A stretch of DNA of 9,317 nucleotides from Acidimicrobiales bacterium (GTDB lineage: Bacteria; Actinomycetota; Acidimicrobiia; Acidimicrobiales; SZUA-35): NCBI GenBank assembly GCA_013003325.1, contig JABDJU010000083.1:1-9317 (forward strand). Reading direction: 5' to 3'. The stretch's first letter is position 1; each line of letters begins with the position of its first letter. A model generated the notes under the pieces. The model ran no database searches. It saw nothing but the letters and a program-made list of their open reading frames with translations, and was not told the origin of the DNA. A program made the translations under genes and the position numbers. Positions 1-7,002 of this stretch are shown piece by piece.

Positions 1-61
1 GTTCGTGTTCGGCCAGGTAGGCCTCGATGTCGGTGGCGATGAGTTCGCTCTGGTGGGTCAT
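1..61 (-). CDS. cysN: Sulfate adenylyltransferase subunit 1 (CysN), N-terminal fragment
   Basis: Only the first 20 codons are inside the window; the gene runs off the left edge. The peptide starts MTHQSELIATDIEAYL, which resembles the usual beginning of CysN, the GTPase subunit of ATP sulfurylase. CysN couples GTP hydrolysis to formation of adenosine 5'-phosphosulfate by CysD. The ATG shares one base with the cysD stop (TGATG), and a GAGGGG stretch lies 8 bases upstream inside the end of cysD, so translational coupling is likely. The cysD-cysN order is the normal one and supports the call. Whether the protein is fused to CysC (APS kinase), as in many actinobacteria, cannot be seen here. The G-domain motifs are outside the window, so the identification rests on the short N-terminus and on context. 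Confidence 0.85.
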   Translation of the reverse strand, partial: MTHQSELIATDIEAYLAEHE

Positions 62-1002
62 CAGAAGTACCCCTCACGCTTCTTCTCTTCCATCGACCCC
101 GACTGGTCGTAGTCGATCACTCGTCCCTCCCGCTCTGAGCGTGTTGCGAGGAGCATCTCTTGCATGATCTCGGGAAGCGTGTCGGCGGTTGACTCCACCG
201 CCCCTGACAGGGGATAGCAACCGAGCGTCCGGAACCGGACCGACATCATCTCGGGTTCCTCACCATCTTCGAACTGGAATCGGTCGTCGTCGACCATGAT
301 CAAGACACCGTCACGTTTCACGATCGGGCGGACCGCGCTGTAGTACAGCGGAACGATCGGGATCTCTTCGAGATGGATGTACTGCCACACGTCGAGTTCG
401 GTCCAATTGCTGATCGGGAACACGCGGATGCTCTCGCCCTTGTCGACCCGGCCGTTGTAGAGGCTCCAGAGCTCGGGGCGCTGGATCTTGGGATCCCACC
501 GGTGGTTCTTGTCACGGAAGCTGAACACCCGCTCCTTGGCCCGGCTCTTCTCCTCGTCGCGACGCGCACCCCCGAAGGCGGCGTCGTAGCCGCCGGCGCT
601 CAGCGCCTGCTTGAGCGCCTGGGTCTTCATGATGTCGGTGTAGTTCTTCGAGCCGTGATCGAACGGGTTGATGCCTTGGGATACCCCATCGGCGTTGGTG
701 TGGGCGATCAGTTCGAACCCGATTTCCTCCGCCATTCGATCTCGAAACTCGATCATTTCGCGGAACTTCCACGTCGTGTCGACGTGGAGCAGGGGGAACG
801 GAATCTTGCCGGGATGAAACGCCTTGCGGGCCAGGTGGAGGAGCACCGACGAGTCTTTGCCGATGCTGTAGAGCATCACGGGCTTCTGGAACTGTGCAAC
901 CACCTCGCGGATGATCTGAATCGCTTCGGCTTCGAGCTGCTTGAGGTGGGTGAGGCGAAGCTCAGGAGGCAGGGTTGCAGCAGGTGTGGTCGCAAGGGCC
1001 AT
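61..1002 (-). CDS. cysD: Sulfate adenylyltransferase subunit 2 (CysD)
   Basis: This is the catalytic subunit of ATP sulfurylase, which makes adenosine 5'-phosphosulfate and pyrophosphate from ATP and sulfate in the cytoplasm, working with CysN. The product is 313 residues, close to the roughly 300 usual for the family. Visible motifs are the PP-loop of the PAPS reductase/ATP pyrophosphatase fold (SIGKDSS, residues 46-52), the basic GGARRDEEKSRAKER block (144-158), RFRTLGCYPLSGA (256-268) and the conserved C-terminal EKKREGYF. The frame stays open upstream to 1263, but that stretch is not CysD-like. The ATG at 1002 gives a normal N-terminus (MALATTPAATLPPELRLTHL) and is preceded by GGAGG. The gene is separated from the ABC transporter by 155 bases and overlaps cysN by one base. 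No leader peptide rich in cysteine and no recognisable riboswitch was found upstream. Confidence 0.96.
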   Translation of the reverse strand: MALATTPAATLPPELRLTHLKQLEAEAIQIIREVVAQFQKPVMLYSIGKDSSVLLHLARKAFHPGKIPFPLLHVDTTWKFREMIEFRDRMAEEIGFELIAHTNADGVSQGINPFDHGSKNYTDIMKTQALKQALSAGGYDAAFGGARRDEEKSRAKERVFSFRDKNHRWDPKIQRPELWSLYNGRVDKGESIRVFPISNWTELDVWQYIHLEEIPIVPLYYSAVRPIVKRDGVLIMVDDDRFQFEDGEEPEMMSVRFRTLGCYPLSGAVESTADTLPEIMQEMLLATRSEREGRVIDYDQSGSMEEKKREGYF

Positions 1003-1014
1003 TGAGTGTTTCTT

Positions 1015-1019
1015 CCTCC
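1015..1019 (-). promoter_or_regulatory. Ribosome binding site of cysD
   Basis: GGAGG on the minus strand lies 12 bases before the ATG at 1002 (11 if read as GGAGGA). The spacing is slightly long, but this is the strongest purine-rich site in the gap. It favours the ATG at 1002 over the upstream in-frame extension that runs to 1263. Confidence 0.6.
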
Positions 1020-1104
1020 GCAGAGAAGGGCGACGCTGAGGGGTGGCGCCGCGACATTCAAGGATGGCCCGGAACCGTGAACAACCACCATAGGTCGTGC
1101 GACT

Positions 1105-1154
1105 CTCACAGTAGGGGGATCCCCACCGGCCCAGGGGTTCAAGCGCCCTGTGAG
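1105..1154 (-). terminator. Inverted repeat just after the ATPase gene, possible terminator
   Basis: Three bases after the TAG of the double-ATPase gene, the minus strand reads CTCACAG, then 36 bases, then CTGTGAG (+ strand 1148-1154 and 1105-1111). The 7-bp arms are perfect and could be followed inward by three more G-C pairs after a 2-base bulge. The interior includes the perfect palindrome GGGGATCCCC (1115-1124). There is no T-tract, so a classical intrinsic terminator is not proven. Its place directly after the last gene of the importer fits a GC-rich actinobacterial terminator or mRNA 3'-end protector. The rest of the 155-base gap (1003-1157) holds only a TATGGT sequence at 1092-1087 that could be a -10 element for cysD, without a convincing -35. 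Confidence 0.35.
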
Positions 1155-1157
1155 CTC

Positions 1158-3200
1158 CTAGACCGAGATCGTGACCGGCGTCGGCAACTGATCGATCGGA
1201 AGGTGGCAGGTGATCTCGTGCCGGTGGCTCACCGTGACCGTTGGCGGCACCTCGGTGTCGCACGTTCCGGGGATGTGATACTTGCAGCGGGTGTGGAACA
1301 CACAGCCCGGAGGTGGATCAGCCGGCGACGGGATGTCTCCCTCGAGTGGGATTCGATCATGGGCCACGCCATCAACAGCTGGCACCGCGGACAGCAACGC
1401 CTCGGTGTAAGGGTGGACAGGACCGTTGAAGACGTCTTCGGTCAACCCTTTCTCCATGATCCGGCCGACGTACATCACGGCGATCCGGTCGGCGAGGTAG
1501 CGGACCACGCCGATGTCGTGGGTGATGAAGAGGTAGCTGGTGCGTTCGTCGCGTTGGAGGCTGGCGAGCAGGTTGAGGATTGCCGCCTGTACCGATACGT
1601 CGAGGGCCGACGTCGGCTCGTCGCACACCACGACCCTCGGGTCGCCGGCGAAGGCCCGGGCGATCGCTACGCGTTGCTTGAGACCGCCTGACAGCTGCCG
1701 GGGGCGCATGTCGAGGTGATGCTCCGACAACCTCATGGCCTCGGCGATCTCACTGACTCGATTGTGAGCCTCCTCACCACTGATCGTCGTGAGGCGGGTG
1801 ACGGTGCGATGCAGGATCTTGCGCACCGTCCAGCTTCGGTTCAGGGCCGAGTCGGGATTCTGGAACACCATCTGGATGGCGCGAATGGCTTCGTCGCGTC
1901 GCTCGGTGGCCATGGACTTCATCGGCTTGCCATCGAGCGTGATGGTGCCCGGCGTGTCGGGTCCGTGGACTCCGAGCATGGTTTTGGCCAACGTCGACTT
2001 CCCCGACCCCGATTCGCCTACCAGGCCCAAGGTTTCACCCTCGGCGAAACCGAGATCGACCGAAACAAGCGCCGGCACATCGTGACCCGCTTGACGGAAC
2101 GTCTTCGACACGCCGTTGAGCTCGATGATCCGTTCGTCGGAGATCTCGTGCTCTTCGGCCACGGCATCGGGCTCTACGATGGCGTCGACGTCGTCGCTGT
2201 GATGGCATCGAGTCCAGCGACCGTCGTTGAGGGCGACCAGCGGCGGAACTTCAGTGCGACATGTCTCGGTGGCGATCGGGCACCGGTCGACATAGACACA
2301 GGTGGGAAGCTCGGTGCCGATGCTCGGCATGTTTCCCGGGATCGTGGATAGGGCCCGATCGGTCTTGCGGAGTCCGTGACGAGGAATCGCGTGCATGAGT
2401 CCGATGGTGTACGGATGCTTGGGCTGTTCGAACAGCTCGTCGGACGTCGCTTCTTCGACCATCTTCCCGGCATACATCACACCCACTCGGTCACACATCG
2501 TGCGGATGACGCCGAGGTTGTGGGCGATGAGCAGCACGGCGGCGTTGGTCTGATCGCGGAGCTCGCGCACGAGATCGAGCACCTCGGCCTCGACGGTGGC
2601 ATCGAGGCCCGTTGTCGGCTCATCGAGCACGAGCAGTTTGGGATCCTTGGCCAGTCCCATGGCGATCACGACCCGCTGGAGCATGCCTCCCGACAGCTGG
2701 TGCGGATAGCGATCCATCACGCTCGCCGGGGCCGCGATATGGACCCGCGTGAGAGCCTGCAGCGCCCGATCCTCCGACTCGTTTTTACCGTGGCCGAGGA
2801 TCGTGAAGCACTCGGCGACCTGCTCGCCGATCTTCAGCGACGGATTCATCGCCTGGACCGGATCTTGATAGACCATCGACGCCTGAGTTGCCCGGAACTT
2901 CCGCAGCTCATTGTTGGACATCTTGGTCACGTCGGCCCCGTTGACCAACACGCGCCCACCGGTGATCCGGCCGTTGTCCGGCATGTACCGAAGGGCGGCG
3001 TAGGCGGTGGTCGACTTGCCACAGCCGGACTCGCCGACCAAGCCGAACGCCTCGCCGGGACGGACCTGGAAGGTGACGCCGCGGAGGACCTCGCGGGGCT
3101 TGCCGCGGACCAGGTAGACGAGGCGAAGGTCCTGCACCGCGAGGGCGGCTGTATTCGGGTCGCCTCTGTCGATCGGTGATTCGGATTCAAGCAATGTCAT
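1158..3200 (-). CDS. Fused double ATPase of an Opp/Dpp-type ABC importer
   Basis: This 680-residue cytoplasmic protein has two complete ATPase domains, equivalent to OppD and OppF joined, as in GsiA or YejF. Domain 1 has Walker A GESGCGKST (56-64), Q-loop Q112, signature LSGGMLQR (169-176), Walker B LLVLDEPT (189-196) and switch His227. Domain 2 has Walker A GESGSGKST (395-403), Q447, LSGGLKQR (503-510), VVVCDEPT (523-530) and His561. Each is followed by the oligopeptide-transporter C-terminal region with a cysteine set: C301, C307, C314, C332, and C633, C639, C647, C665. Related ATPases carry such cysteines, reported as a 4Fe-4S site in DppD. The frame is open to 3482, but the ATG at 3200 overlaps the stop of permease C as ATGA and starts MTLLESESP just before the first domain. 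It is the last gene of the importer. Both ATP sites look intact. The substrate is unknown. Confidence 0.95.
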   Translation of the reverse strand: MTLLESESPIDRGDPNTAALAVQDLRLVYLVRGKPREVLRGVTFQVRPGEAFGLVGESGCGKSTTAYAALRYMPDNGRITGGRVLVNGADVTKMSNNELRKFRATQASMVYQDPVQAMNPSLKIGEQVAECFTILGHGKNESEDRALQALTRVHIAAPASVMDRYPHQLSGGMLQRVVIAMGLAKDPKLLVLDEPTTGLDATVEAEVLDLVRELRDQTNAAVLLIAHNLGVIRTMCDRVGVMYAGKMVEEATSDELFEQPKHPYTIGLMHAIPRHGLRKTDRALSTIPGNMPSIGTELPTCVYVDRCPIATETCRTEVPPLVALNDGRWTRCHHSDDVDAIVEPDAVAEEHEISDERIIELNGVSKTFRQAGHDVPALVSVDLGFAEGETLGLVGESGSGKSTLAKTMLGVHGPDTPGTITLDGKPMKSMATERRDEAIRAIQMVFQNPDSALNRSWTVRKILHRTVTRLTTISGEEAHNRVSEIAEAMRLSEHHLDMRPRQLSGGLKQRVAIARAFAGDPRVVVCDEPTSALDVSVQAAILNLLASLQRDERTSYLFITHDIGVVRYLADRIAVMYVGRIMEKGLTEDVFNGPVHPYTEALLSAVPAVDGVAHDRIPLEGDIPSPADPPPGCVFHTRCKYHIPGTCDTEVPPTVTVSHRHEITCHLPIDQLPTPVTISV

Positions 3201-4159
3201 GACTTCAGCGCCTTGTCGAGCGAGTCGGCGATCAGGTTCACGCCGATGACCAGCGCGGCAATCGCGAGGGATGGGAAGATCGTGGGCCACCACTGACCGG
3301 CCTGAATCAGTGTGTAGGTATTGGCGATGTCGTTGCCCCAGTCGGCTCGCAGGGCGTCGCCGGTGAACCCGAGGAATGCCAAGGTGGCGATGGTGAAGAT
3401 GGCGTAGGCGACCCGCACGGTGAACTCGACAACAAGGATGTTGGTGATGTTCGGAAGGATCTCCCTGCTCATCACGAACCACGACGGTTCACCGCGCAGC
3501 TTGGCCGACGTCACGTAGTCGAGCTGCGCTTCGGCCAAGACGGCGCTTCGTACCGTTCGAGCAACGACCGGTGTGAACAGGCCGGCGACCGTGAGAATGA
3601 TGACGAGGTTGGATGAGCCGAATACGACCAGCACCATGATGGCGAGAAGCACGACGGGGAGCGAGAGGAAGGCCTCACTGATCCGGCTGATCACCTCGTC
3701 GACCCAGCCTCTGAAGTACCCCATCAGCAGCCCAAGGAACGCTCCCGCCGCGACAGCCAGGGCTGCGGCCACGGGTGCGGTAGTCAGAACGCTTCGGGCT
3801 CCGTAAATCACGCGACTGAATACGTCGCGCCCGATGCCGTCGGTCCCGAACCAGGCGTCGGCCCCCGGCGAACTGCGTGCCAGGAACGTGCCATCAGCGA
3901 GGGTGACACCCACATCGGGCGACCGGGTGGTCAGGAGCCCGGGGAAGACTGCACACAAGATCCAGAGCAGCACGATCGAAAAGCCGATGATGAAGCTGGG
4001 ATCTCGGAGCAATTGTCGGCGCTGTTCCTTCCGAACCGTTTGGCGATCCTGGGCCGGTGCGGTGGCCACCGGAACCGCTTCTGGCTCTTCCACCTCGATC
4101 TCGTCGTCGTTTTCGTTGGCTGGATTCACTTCGTTGCCTGGATTCACAAGGTCGCTCAC
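3197..4159 (-). CDS. ABC importer permease, DppC/OppC type
   Basis: This 320-residue inner-membrane protein would form the import channel together with permease B. After an acidic, Pro/Ala-rich cytoplasmic N-terminus of about 55 residues, a first membrane segment lies near 57-77. The DppC-type periplasmic stretch follows (FGTDGIGRDVFSRVIYGAR, 104-122), then further hydrophobic segments near 125-147, 163-181, 184-200, 245-265 and 295-313. The EAA loop that contacts the ATPase is around 214-237 (DYVTSAKLRG then REILPN). The start is GTG at 4159, two bases after the stop of permease B, with GGAGG 7 bases upstream. Its stop overlaps the ATPase start (ATGA). Residues 5-10 and 11-16 are a duplicated hexapeptide (VNPGNE, VNPANE) encoded by a tandem 18-base repeat. 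The family call is firm, but the substrate cannot be told. Confidence 0.94.
   Translation of the reverse strand: MSDLVNPGNEVNPANENDDEIEVEEPEAVPVATAPAQDRQTVRKEQRRQLLRDPSFIIGFSIVLLWILCAVFPGLLTTRSPDVGVTLADGTFLARSSPGADAWFGTDGIGRDVFSRVIYGARSVLTTAPVAAALAVAAGAFLGLLMGYFRGWVDEVISRISEAFLSLPVVLLAIMVLVVFGSSNLVIILTVAGLFTPVVARTVRSAVLAEAQLDYVTSAKLRGEPSWFVMSREILPNITNILVVEFTVRVAYAIFTIATLAFLGFTGDALRADWGNDIANTYTLIQAGQWWPTIFPSLAIAALVIGVNLIADSLDKALKS
4112..4147 (-). repeat. Tandem 18-base duplication inside the permease C gene
   Basis: Two adjacent 18-base units, 4130-4147 and 4112-4129, match at 17 of 18 positions; the one difference is G/C at 4137 versus 4119. They encode VNPGNE and VNPANE at residues 5-16. 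Each unit begins with GTG in frame, so the duplication also creates two extra potential start codons just inside the annotated one. It lies in the variable cytoplasmic N-terminus, where such changes are tolerated. Confidence 0.9.
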
Positions 4160-4161
4160 GA

Positions 4162-5121
4162 TCAGGCCTCCGTCGCGGTTCGGGCCCGGGGATTCATCCA
4201 GGCGATCAAAAGGTCAGCGGCGAGGGTGGCAAGCATGAAGATCACCGCAACGGTGAGCACGCCGGCCTGCAAGAGCGGCAGGTCCGGCGCCTTCGCCGCT
4301 TTGAAGATGAGCCCCCCGAGTCCCGGGTAATTGAACACCGTTTCGAGGCCGACGAGTCCGCCGAACAGGTACCCCATCTGCGTGCCGGTGACTGCGACAG
4401 TGGGCTGGAGGGCGTTGCGCAGAACATGTTTGCGGATCACTTCGATGGGTTTGAGGCCCTTCATGTACGCGGTGCGGGTGTAATCGGCTTCGAACACCCC
4501 GATCGCGCCGGCTCGGGTAATCCGGGCGATGTAGCCGAAGTACACCAACACGATCGCCAACGCCGGCAACAGGATGAACCGAAGGCTGGTGAAAAAGCCG
4601 GCATCGTCGGGCACCGAACTCGACGTCGCCGGGAGCCAGCCAAGCTGTACTCCAATGAAGAACTGGAGCAGCACGCCGGAGACAAAGTCGGGAATCGATG
4701 CGCTGGCGAGGCCGAAGGAGACGATTCCCCGATCGAGCCTGGAGTCCTTGCGGCGGGCGGCCAAAATCCCGCCAACGATCGACAACGGAAGGAAGATCAG
4801 CATCGAGAGGCCAACGAGTTTGGCCGAGTTCCACAAGGCGGGGCCGATCAGTTCCCGCACTGACACGCCCGGCTGACTGAACGAATCACCCGAACCGAAT
4901 GTGAACACGTCCTTGAGAAGTCGCCAGAACTGCTCGGGGAGAGGATCGAGCAGTCCCAGTTCGTCGTTCAGACGGTCGACCCGCTCCTGTGGAGCGAATG
5001 GACCTGCCAACTGACGGGCGATGTCTGAGGGAAACACCCTGGTGAGCGCAAAGACAGCGATCAAAAGTATGAACAGAGTGAATATCGAAAGAAGCAGTCG
5101 CCGGGCGATAAGACGAGCCAT
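4162..5121 (-). CDS. ABC importer permease, DppB/OppB type
   Basis: This 319-residue inner-membrane protein is the first permease of the importer. The N-terminal membrane segment (about 8-28) begins right after MARLIARRLL, as is usual for DppB proteins. Further hydrophobic segments lie near 100-121, 134-160, 180-200, 245-262 and 285-308. The EAA loop lies around 213-240 (ADYTRTAYMKGL, then KHVLRNALQP), followed by the family pattern GLVGLETVFNYPGLGGL (255-271). The ATG at 5121 is preceded by GGGAG with a 5-base spacer. A 111-base gap containing two hairpins separates it from the binding-protein gene upstream, and its stop lies two bases before the GTG of permease C. The length is normal for the family and nothing appears broken. 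Confidence 0.95.
   Translation of the reverse strand: MARLIARRLLLSIFTLFILLIAVFALTRVFPSDIARQLAGPFAPQERVDRLNDELGLLDPLPEQFWRLLKDVFTFGSGDSFSQPGVSVRELIGPALWNSAKLVGLSMLIFLPLSIVGGILAARRKDSRLDRGIVSFGLASASIPDFVSGVLLQFFIGVQLGWLPATSSSVPDDAGFFTSLRFILLPALAIVLVYFGYIARITRAGAIGVFEADYTRTAYMKGLKPIEVIRKHVLRNALQPTVAVTGTQMGYLFGGLVGLETVFNYPGLGGLIFKAAKAPDLPLLQAGVLTVAVIFMLATLAADLLIAWMNPRARTATEA
4167..4171 (-). promoter_or_regulatory. Ribosome binding site fixing the GTG start of permease C
   Basis: GGAGG sits 7 bases upstream of the GTG at 4159, inside the last codons of permease B. Three in-frame GTG codons (4159, 4147, 4129) could start the protein. Only the first has a well-placed site, which decides the start. 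Confidence 0.7.
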
Positions 5122-5158
5122 AGGTACTCCCGAAACTAGAACATGGTGAAGACTGCCG

Positions 5159-5196
5159 CCGCTGGATCGGGAAGATTTTTCTCCCCGACCCGGCGG
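5159..5196 (-). other. Strong RNA hairpin between the binding-protein and permease genes
   Basis: The core is 5164-5191: a 12-bp stem closing an AAAA tetraloop on the minus strand (arms GGGTCGGGGAGA and TCTTCCCGATCC). Two of the 12 pairs are G-U on the transcribed strand; on the plus strand they would be A-C mismatches. After one C-A mismatch, four more pairs extend it to 5159-5196. No T-tract follows, so it looks more like an mRNA stabiliser or partial attenuator than a full terminator. Confidence 0.65.
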
Positions 5197-5205
5197 TACG
5201 CAGAT

Positions 5206-5220
5206 CCGGCCGAGGGCCGG
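5206..5220 (-). other. Short GC hairpin after the binding-protein gene
   Basis: A perfect 6-bp stem (CCGGCC with GGCCGG) closes a 3-base loop, 12 bases downstream of the TAG of the binding-protein gene. It is the first of two tandem hairpins in the 111-base gap before permease B. Alone it is weak evidence; paired with the larger hairpin it suggests a processed or attenuated junction. Confidence 0.5.
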
Positions 5221-5232
5221 CTGACAGGCGTG

Positions 5233-6978
5233 CTAGGCCTTGGAAGCCCGTCCGAGCAAGAGATGACCGAGCGCGGTGACCTGAACTCCAGACACGCTTG
5301 CGTCGTGGCCAGCCAGGAAGTTGAAGAAGAACGGGTATAGCGCCGGCTGCTCATCATGCATGAGAACCTGGATCTTCCCGATCGCGGCTTTCTGGCCGTC
5401 GACGTCGATTGCGGTGCGGTATTGCGAGAGCAGCGAGTCGAACTCAGCGTTGGCAAAGTTGGATGAGTTCCACACGCCACCGGTTGACAGCGCCGACGAC
5501 AAGAAGATGTCGGGCACGGGGCGGTGACCGTAGTCGACGATCCCGAAATCGGCGGCACCATCGCAGGGAAGGCTGGGATCGCTGTCGCTGGGGCCAGGAC
5601 ACCAAGCAGCGCCGTAGAAGGTGCTGTTGTCCTGCACGTTGGCGCTGAAGTTGAAACCGGCCGGTGCCGCGTTTGCCGCGATGATTCCTGCCAGCTCCGG
5701 GATTTCGCCGACGTTGCCGGCCTCGATGGTGGACGTGATGCTGTCCACGCCGGCTTCAGCCATCAGTGCCTTCGCCATGTCGATGTCGACCGTGCGCTGA
5801 GGGGTCGCGCTCTCGTCGAAGAACGGCAAGGTCGACAAGATCGGGTGATCGTTGCCCTTCACTGCCCTGCCGGAGAAGAGGACGCTGATCATCTGGTCAC
5901 GGTTGAGGGTCCAGCCGAGGGCTTGCCGCAGTCGCTTGTCGGCGGCAAATTGGCCCTGCTGAGTGTTGAACCACAGCTGGCGGTGGTTCGACGAAGGCGG
6001 CTCGAGGGTCACGAAGTTACTGTCGTTGAGCAGCCCTTCGCCGCCGACCACGGCGAAGTTCTGAAGGACATCGACCTCGCGCGCCGTCATGGCGGTCACG
6101 CCGGTGCCATTCAGGTCGGTGAAGCCCCGCAACTCGACGGTTTCGAGGTTGGGCGTGCCGCCCCACCAGTTCTCGTTGCGCCTGTATCTGAGCACGAAGT
6201 TGGTGGGATCGAAGCTCTCGAGCAGGAACGGGCCTGAGCCCTCGGGCCGCTCGTCGAGGGTCGTGCCGCTGGTGTAGTCGGCCGGCGTGATGAGCGACTG
6301 GCTGTTGAAGATCGAGACCAATACCGGGAAGTTGCCGTTGGGTTCGAGCAGCGTGATGACAGCCTTTTTTGGATCCGATGAGTCGGTCGAGCCCTCACCG
6401 ATCACTCCGGCGAGACCGGCGTTGCCGAATTCTGCTGCCCGGTCCATGGTTGCCGCTACGTCGGCCGACGTGACCGGGGAGCCGTCGGTCCAGACCGGGC
6501 CGTCGCGCAGTTCGAAGGTCCACACCGAGCCGTCGGCGTTGGGGCTCCAGCTGGTGGCAAGACCGGTGTCGGCGATGTTGCCATCCGCACCTAGGCCTAC
6601 CAGGTACTCGAACGACTGCGAGCAGGCCGCATACGTGCCGAGGTCGAGCATGGCCACCGGATCGAGACCGGAGTTGGCGTCTCCTTCCTGGATGGCAACG
6701 ACGAGGTTGCCTCCGGCGCCGCCGGTTGGGGCGGGGGCTGTTGTTGCGGCCGAACCATCGGTTTCGCCACCACCAGCAGTGGTGGTTGTTCCGCCTTCGT
6801 CCCCGTCGCTCCCGCAGGCCGCGATGATTGCACCCATGAACGGAGCGGACAGACCGATGATGGTGCCGCGCTTCACGAAGTTACGCCGGCTGACTTTTCC
6901 CTGTGCGTAGGACTCGATCAAGTCCAGTTCGACAGGGCCCACGTCTTTGCGAGCCTGATCAAATACTTTCCAATTCAC
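5233..6978 (-). CDS. Extracytoplasmic solute-binding lipoprotein, family 5 (Opp/Dpp type)
   Basis: This 581-residue protein would capture the substrate outside the membrane and deliver it to the two permeases. The N-terminus has a twin-arginine motif SRRNFVKRG (30-38), a hydrophobic stretch, and a lipobox ending IAAC with Cys55 as the lipid anchor. A Gly/Thr/Ala-rich linker runs to about residue 90. The family 5 fold follows, with typical blocks such as LATSWSPNADGSVWTFELRDG in part (140-160), GSGPFLLESFDP (247-258) and LRQALGWTLNRDQM (350-363). Cys460 and Cys472 flank a Pro/Ser-rich loop and could form a disulfide. The start is GTG at 6978 with GGGAG 9 bases upstream. About 30 residues precede the twin arginines, a long n-region. 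Full length appears intact. The substrate could be a peptide, but family 5 proteins also bind nickel, sugars, opines and other molecules. Confidence 0.93.
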   Translation of the reverse strand: MNWKVFDQARKDVGPVELDLIESYAQGKVSRRNFVKRGTIIGLSAPFMGAIIAACGSDGDEGGTTTTAGGGETDGSAATTAPAPTGGAGGNLVVAIQEGDANSGLDPVAMLDLGTYAACSQSFEYLVGLGADGNIADTGLATSWSPNADGSVWTFELRDGPVWTDGSPVTSADVAATMDRAAEFGNAGLAGVIGEGSTDSSDPKKAVITLLEPNGNFPVLVSIFNSQSLITPADYTSGTTLDERPEGSGPFLLESFDPTNFVLRYRRNENWWGGTPNLETVELRGFTDLNGTGVTAMTAREVDVLQNFAVVGGEGLLNDSNFVTLEPPSSNHRQLWFNTQQGQFAADKRLRQALGWTLNRDQMISVLFSGRAVKGNDHPILSTLPFFDESATPQRTVDIDMAKALMAEAGVDSITSTIEAGNVGEIPELAGIIAANAAPAGFNFSANVQDNSTFYGAAWCPGPSDSDPSLPCDGAADFGIVDYGHRPVPDIFLSSALSTGGVWNSSNFANAEFDSLLSQYRTAIDVDGQKAAIGKIQVLMHDEQPALYPFFFNFLAGHDASVSGVQVTALGHLLLGRASKA

Positions 6979-6987
6979 CTGTGAAGT

Positions 6988-6992
6988 CTCCC
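6988..6992 (-). promoter_or_regulatory. Ribosome binding site fixing the GTG start of the binding protein
   Basis: GGGAG lies 9 bases before the GTG at 6978. A later in-frame GTG at codon 13 has no such site, so the longer form with the 30-residue stretch before the twin-arginine motif is preferred. Confidence 0.6.
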
Positions 6993-7002
6993 GTTGATGA
7001 GG

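Noticed and set aside
1003..1157. Riboswitch or cysteine-rich leader peptide controlling cysDN
   Set aside because: The gap was read in all minus-strand frames. No short frame with repeated Cys codons and no recognisable SAM-type riboswitch layout was seen.
1003..1263. Upstream extension of cysD by 87 codons, overlapping the end of the ATPase gene
   Set aside because: Not CysD-like. The ATG at 1002 has a ribosome binding site and gives the usual family length.
2031..2056. GGTTTC/GAAACC inverted repeat inside the second ATPase domain
   Set aside because: Only 6 bp, within a conserved coding region (start of the second ATPase half), and explained by codons.
975..2351. Plus-strand open frames opposite the ATPase gene
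   Set aside because: They lie antisense to clear ATPase motifs, and their composition is that of shadow frames (many His, Arg, Gly, Asp) with no domain.
3201..3482. Upstream extension of the ATPase frame by 94 codons
   Set aside because: It overlaps the end of permease C in another frame, is rich in His/Arg and unlike the family. The ATG at 3200 with ATGA coupling is the natural start.
6766..6787. Perfect inverted repeat CCACCAC/GTGGTGG inside the binding-protein gene
   Set aside because: It falls in the Thr/Gly-rich linker, where ACC and GGT codons give self-complementary sequence by chance.
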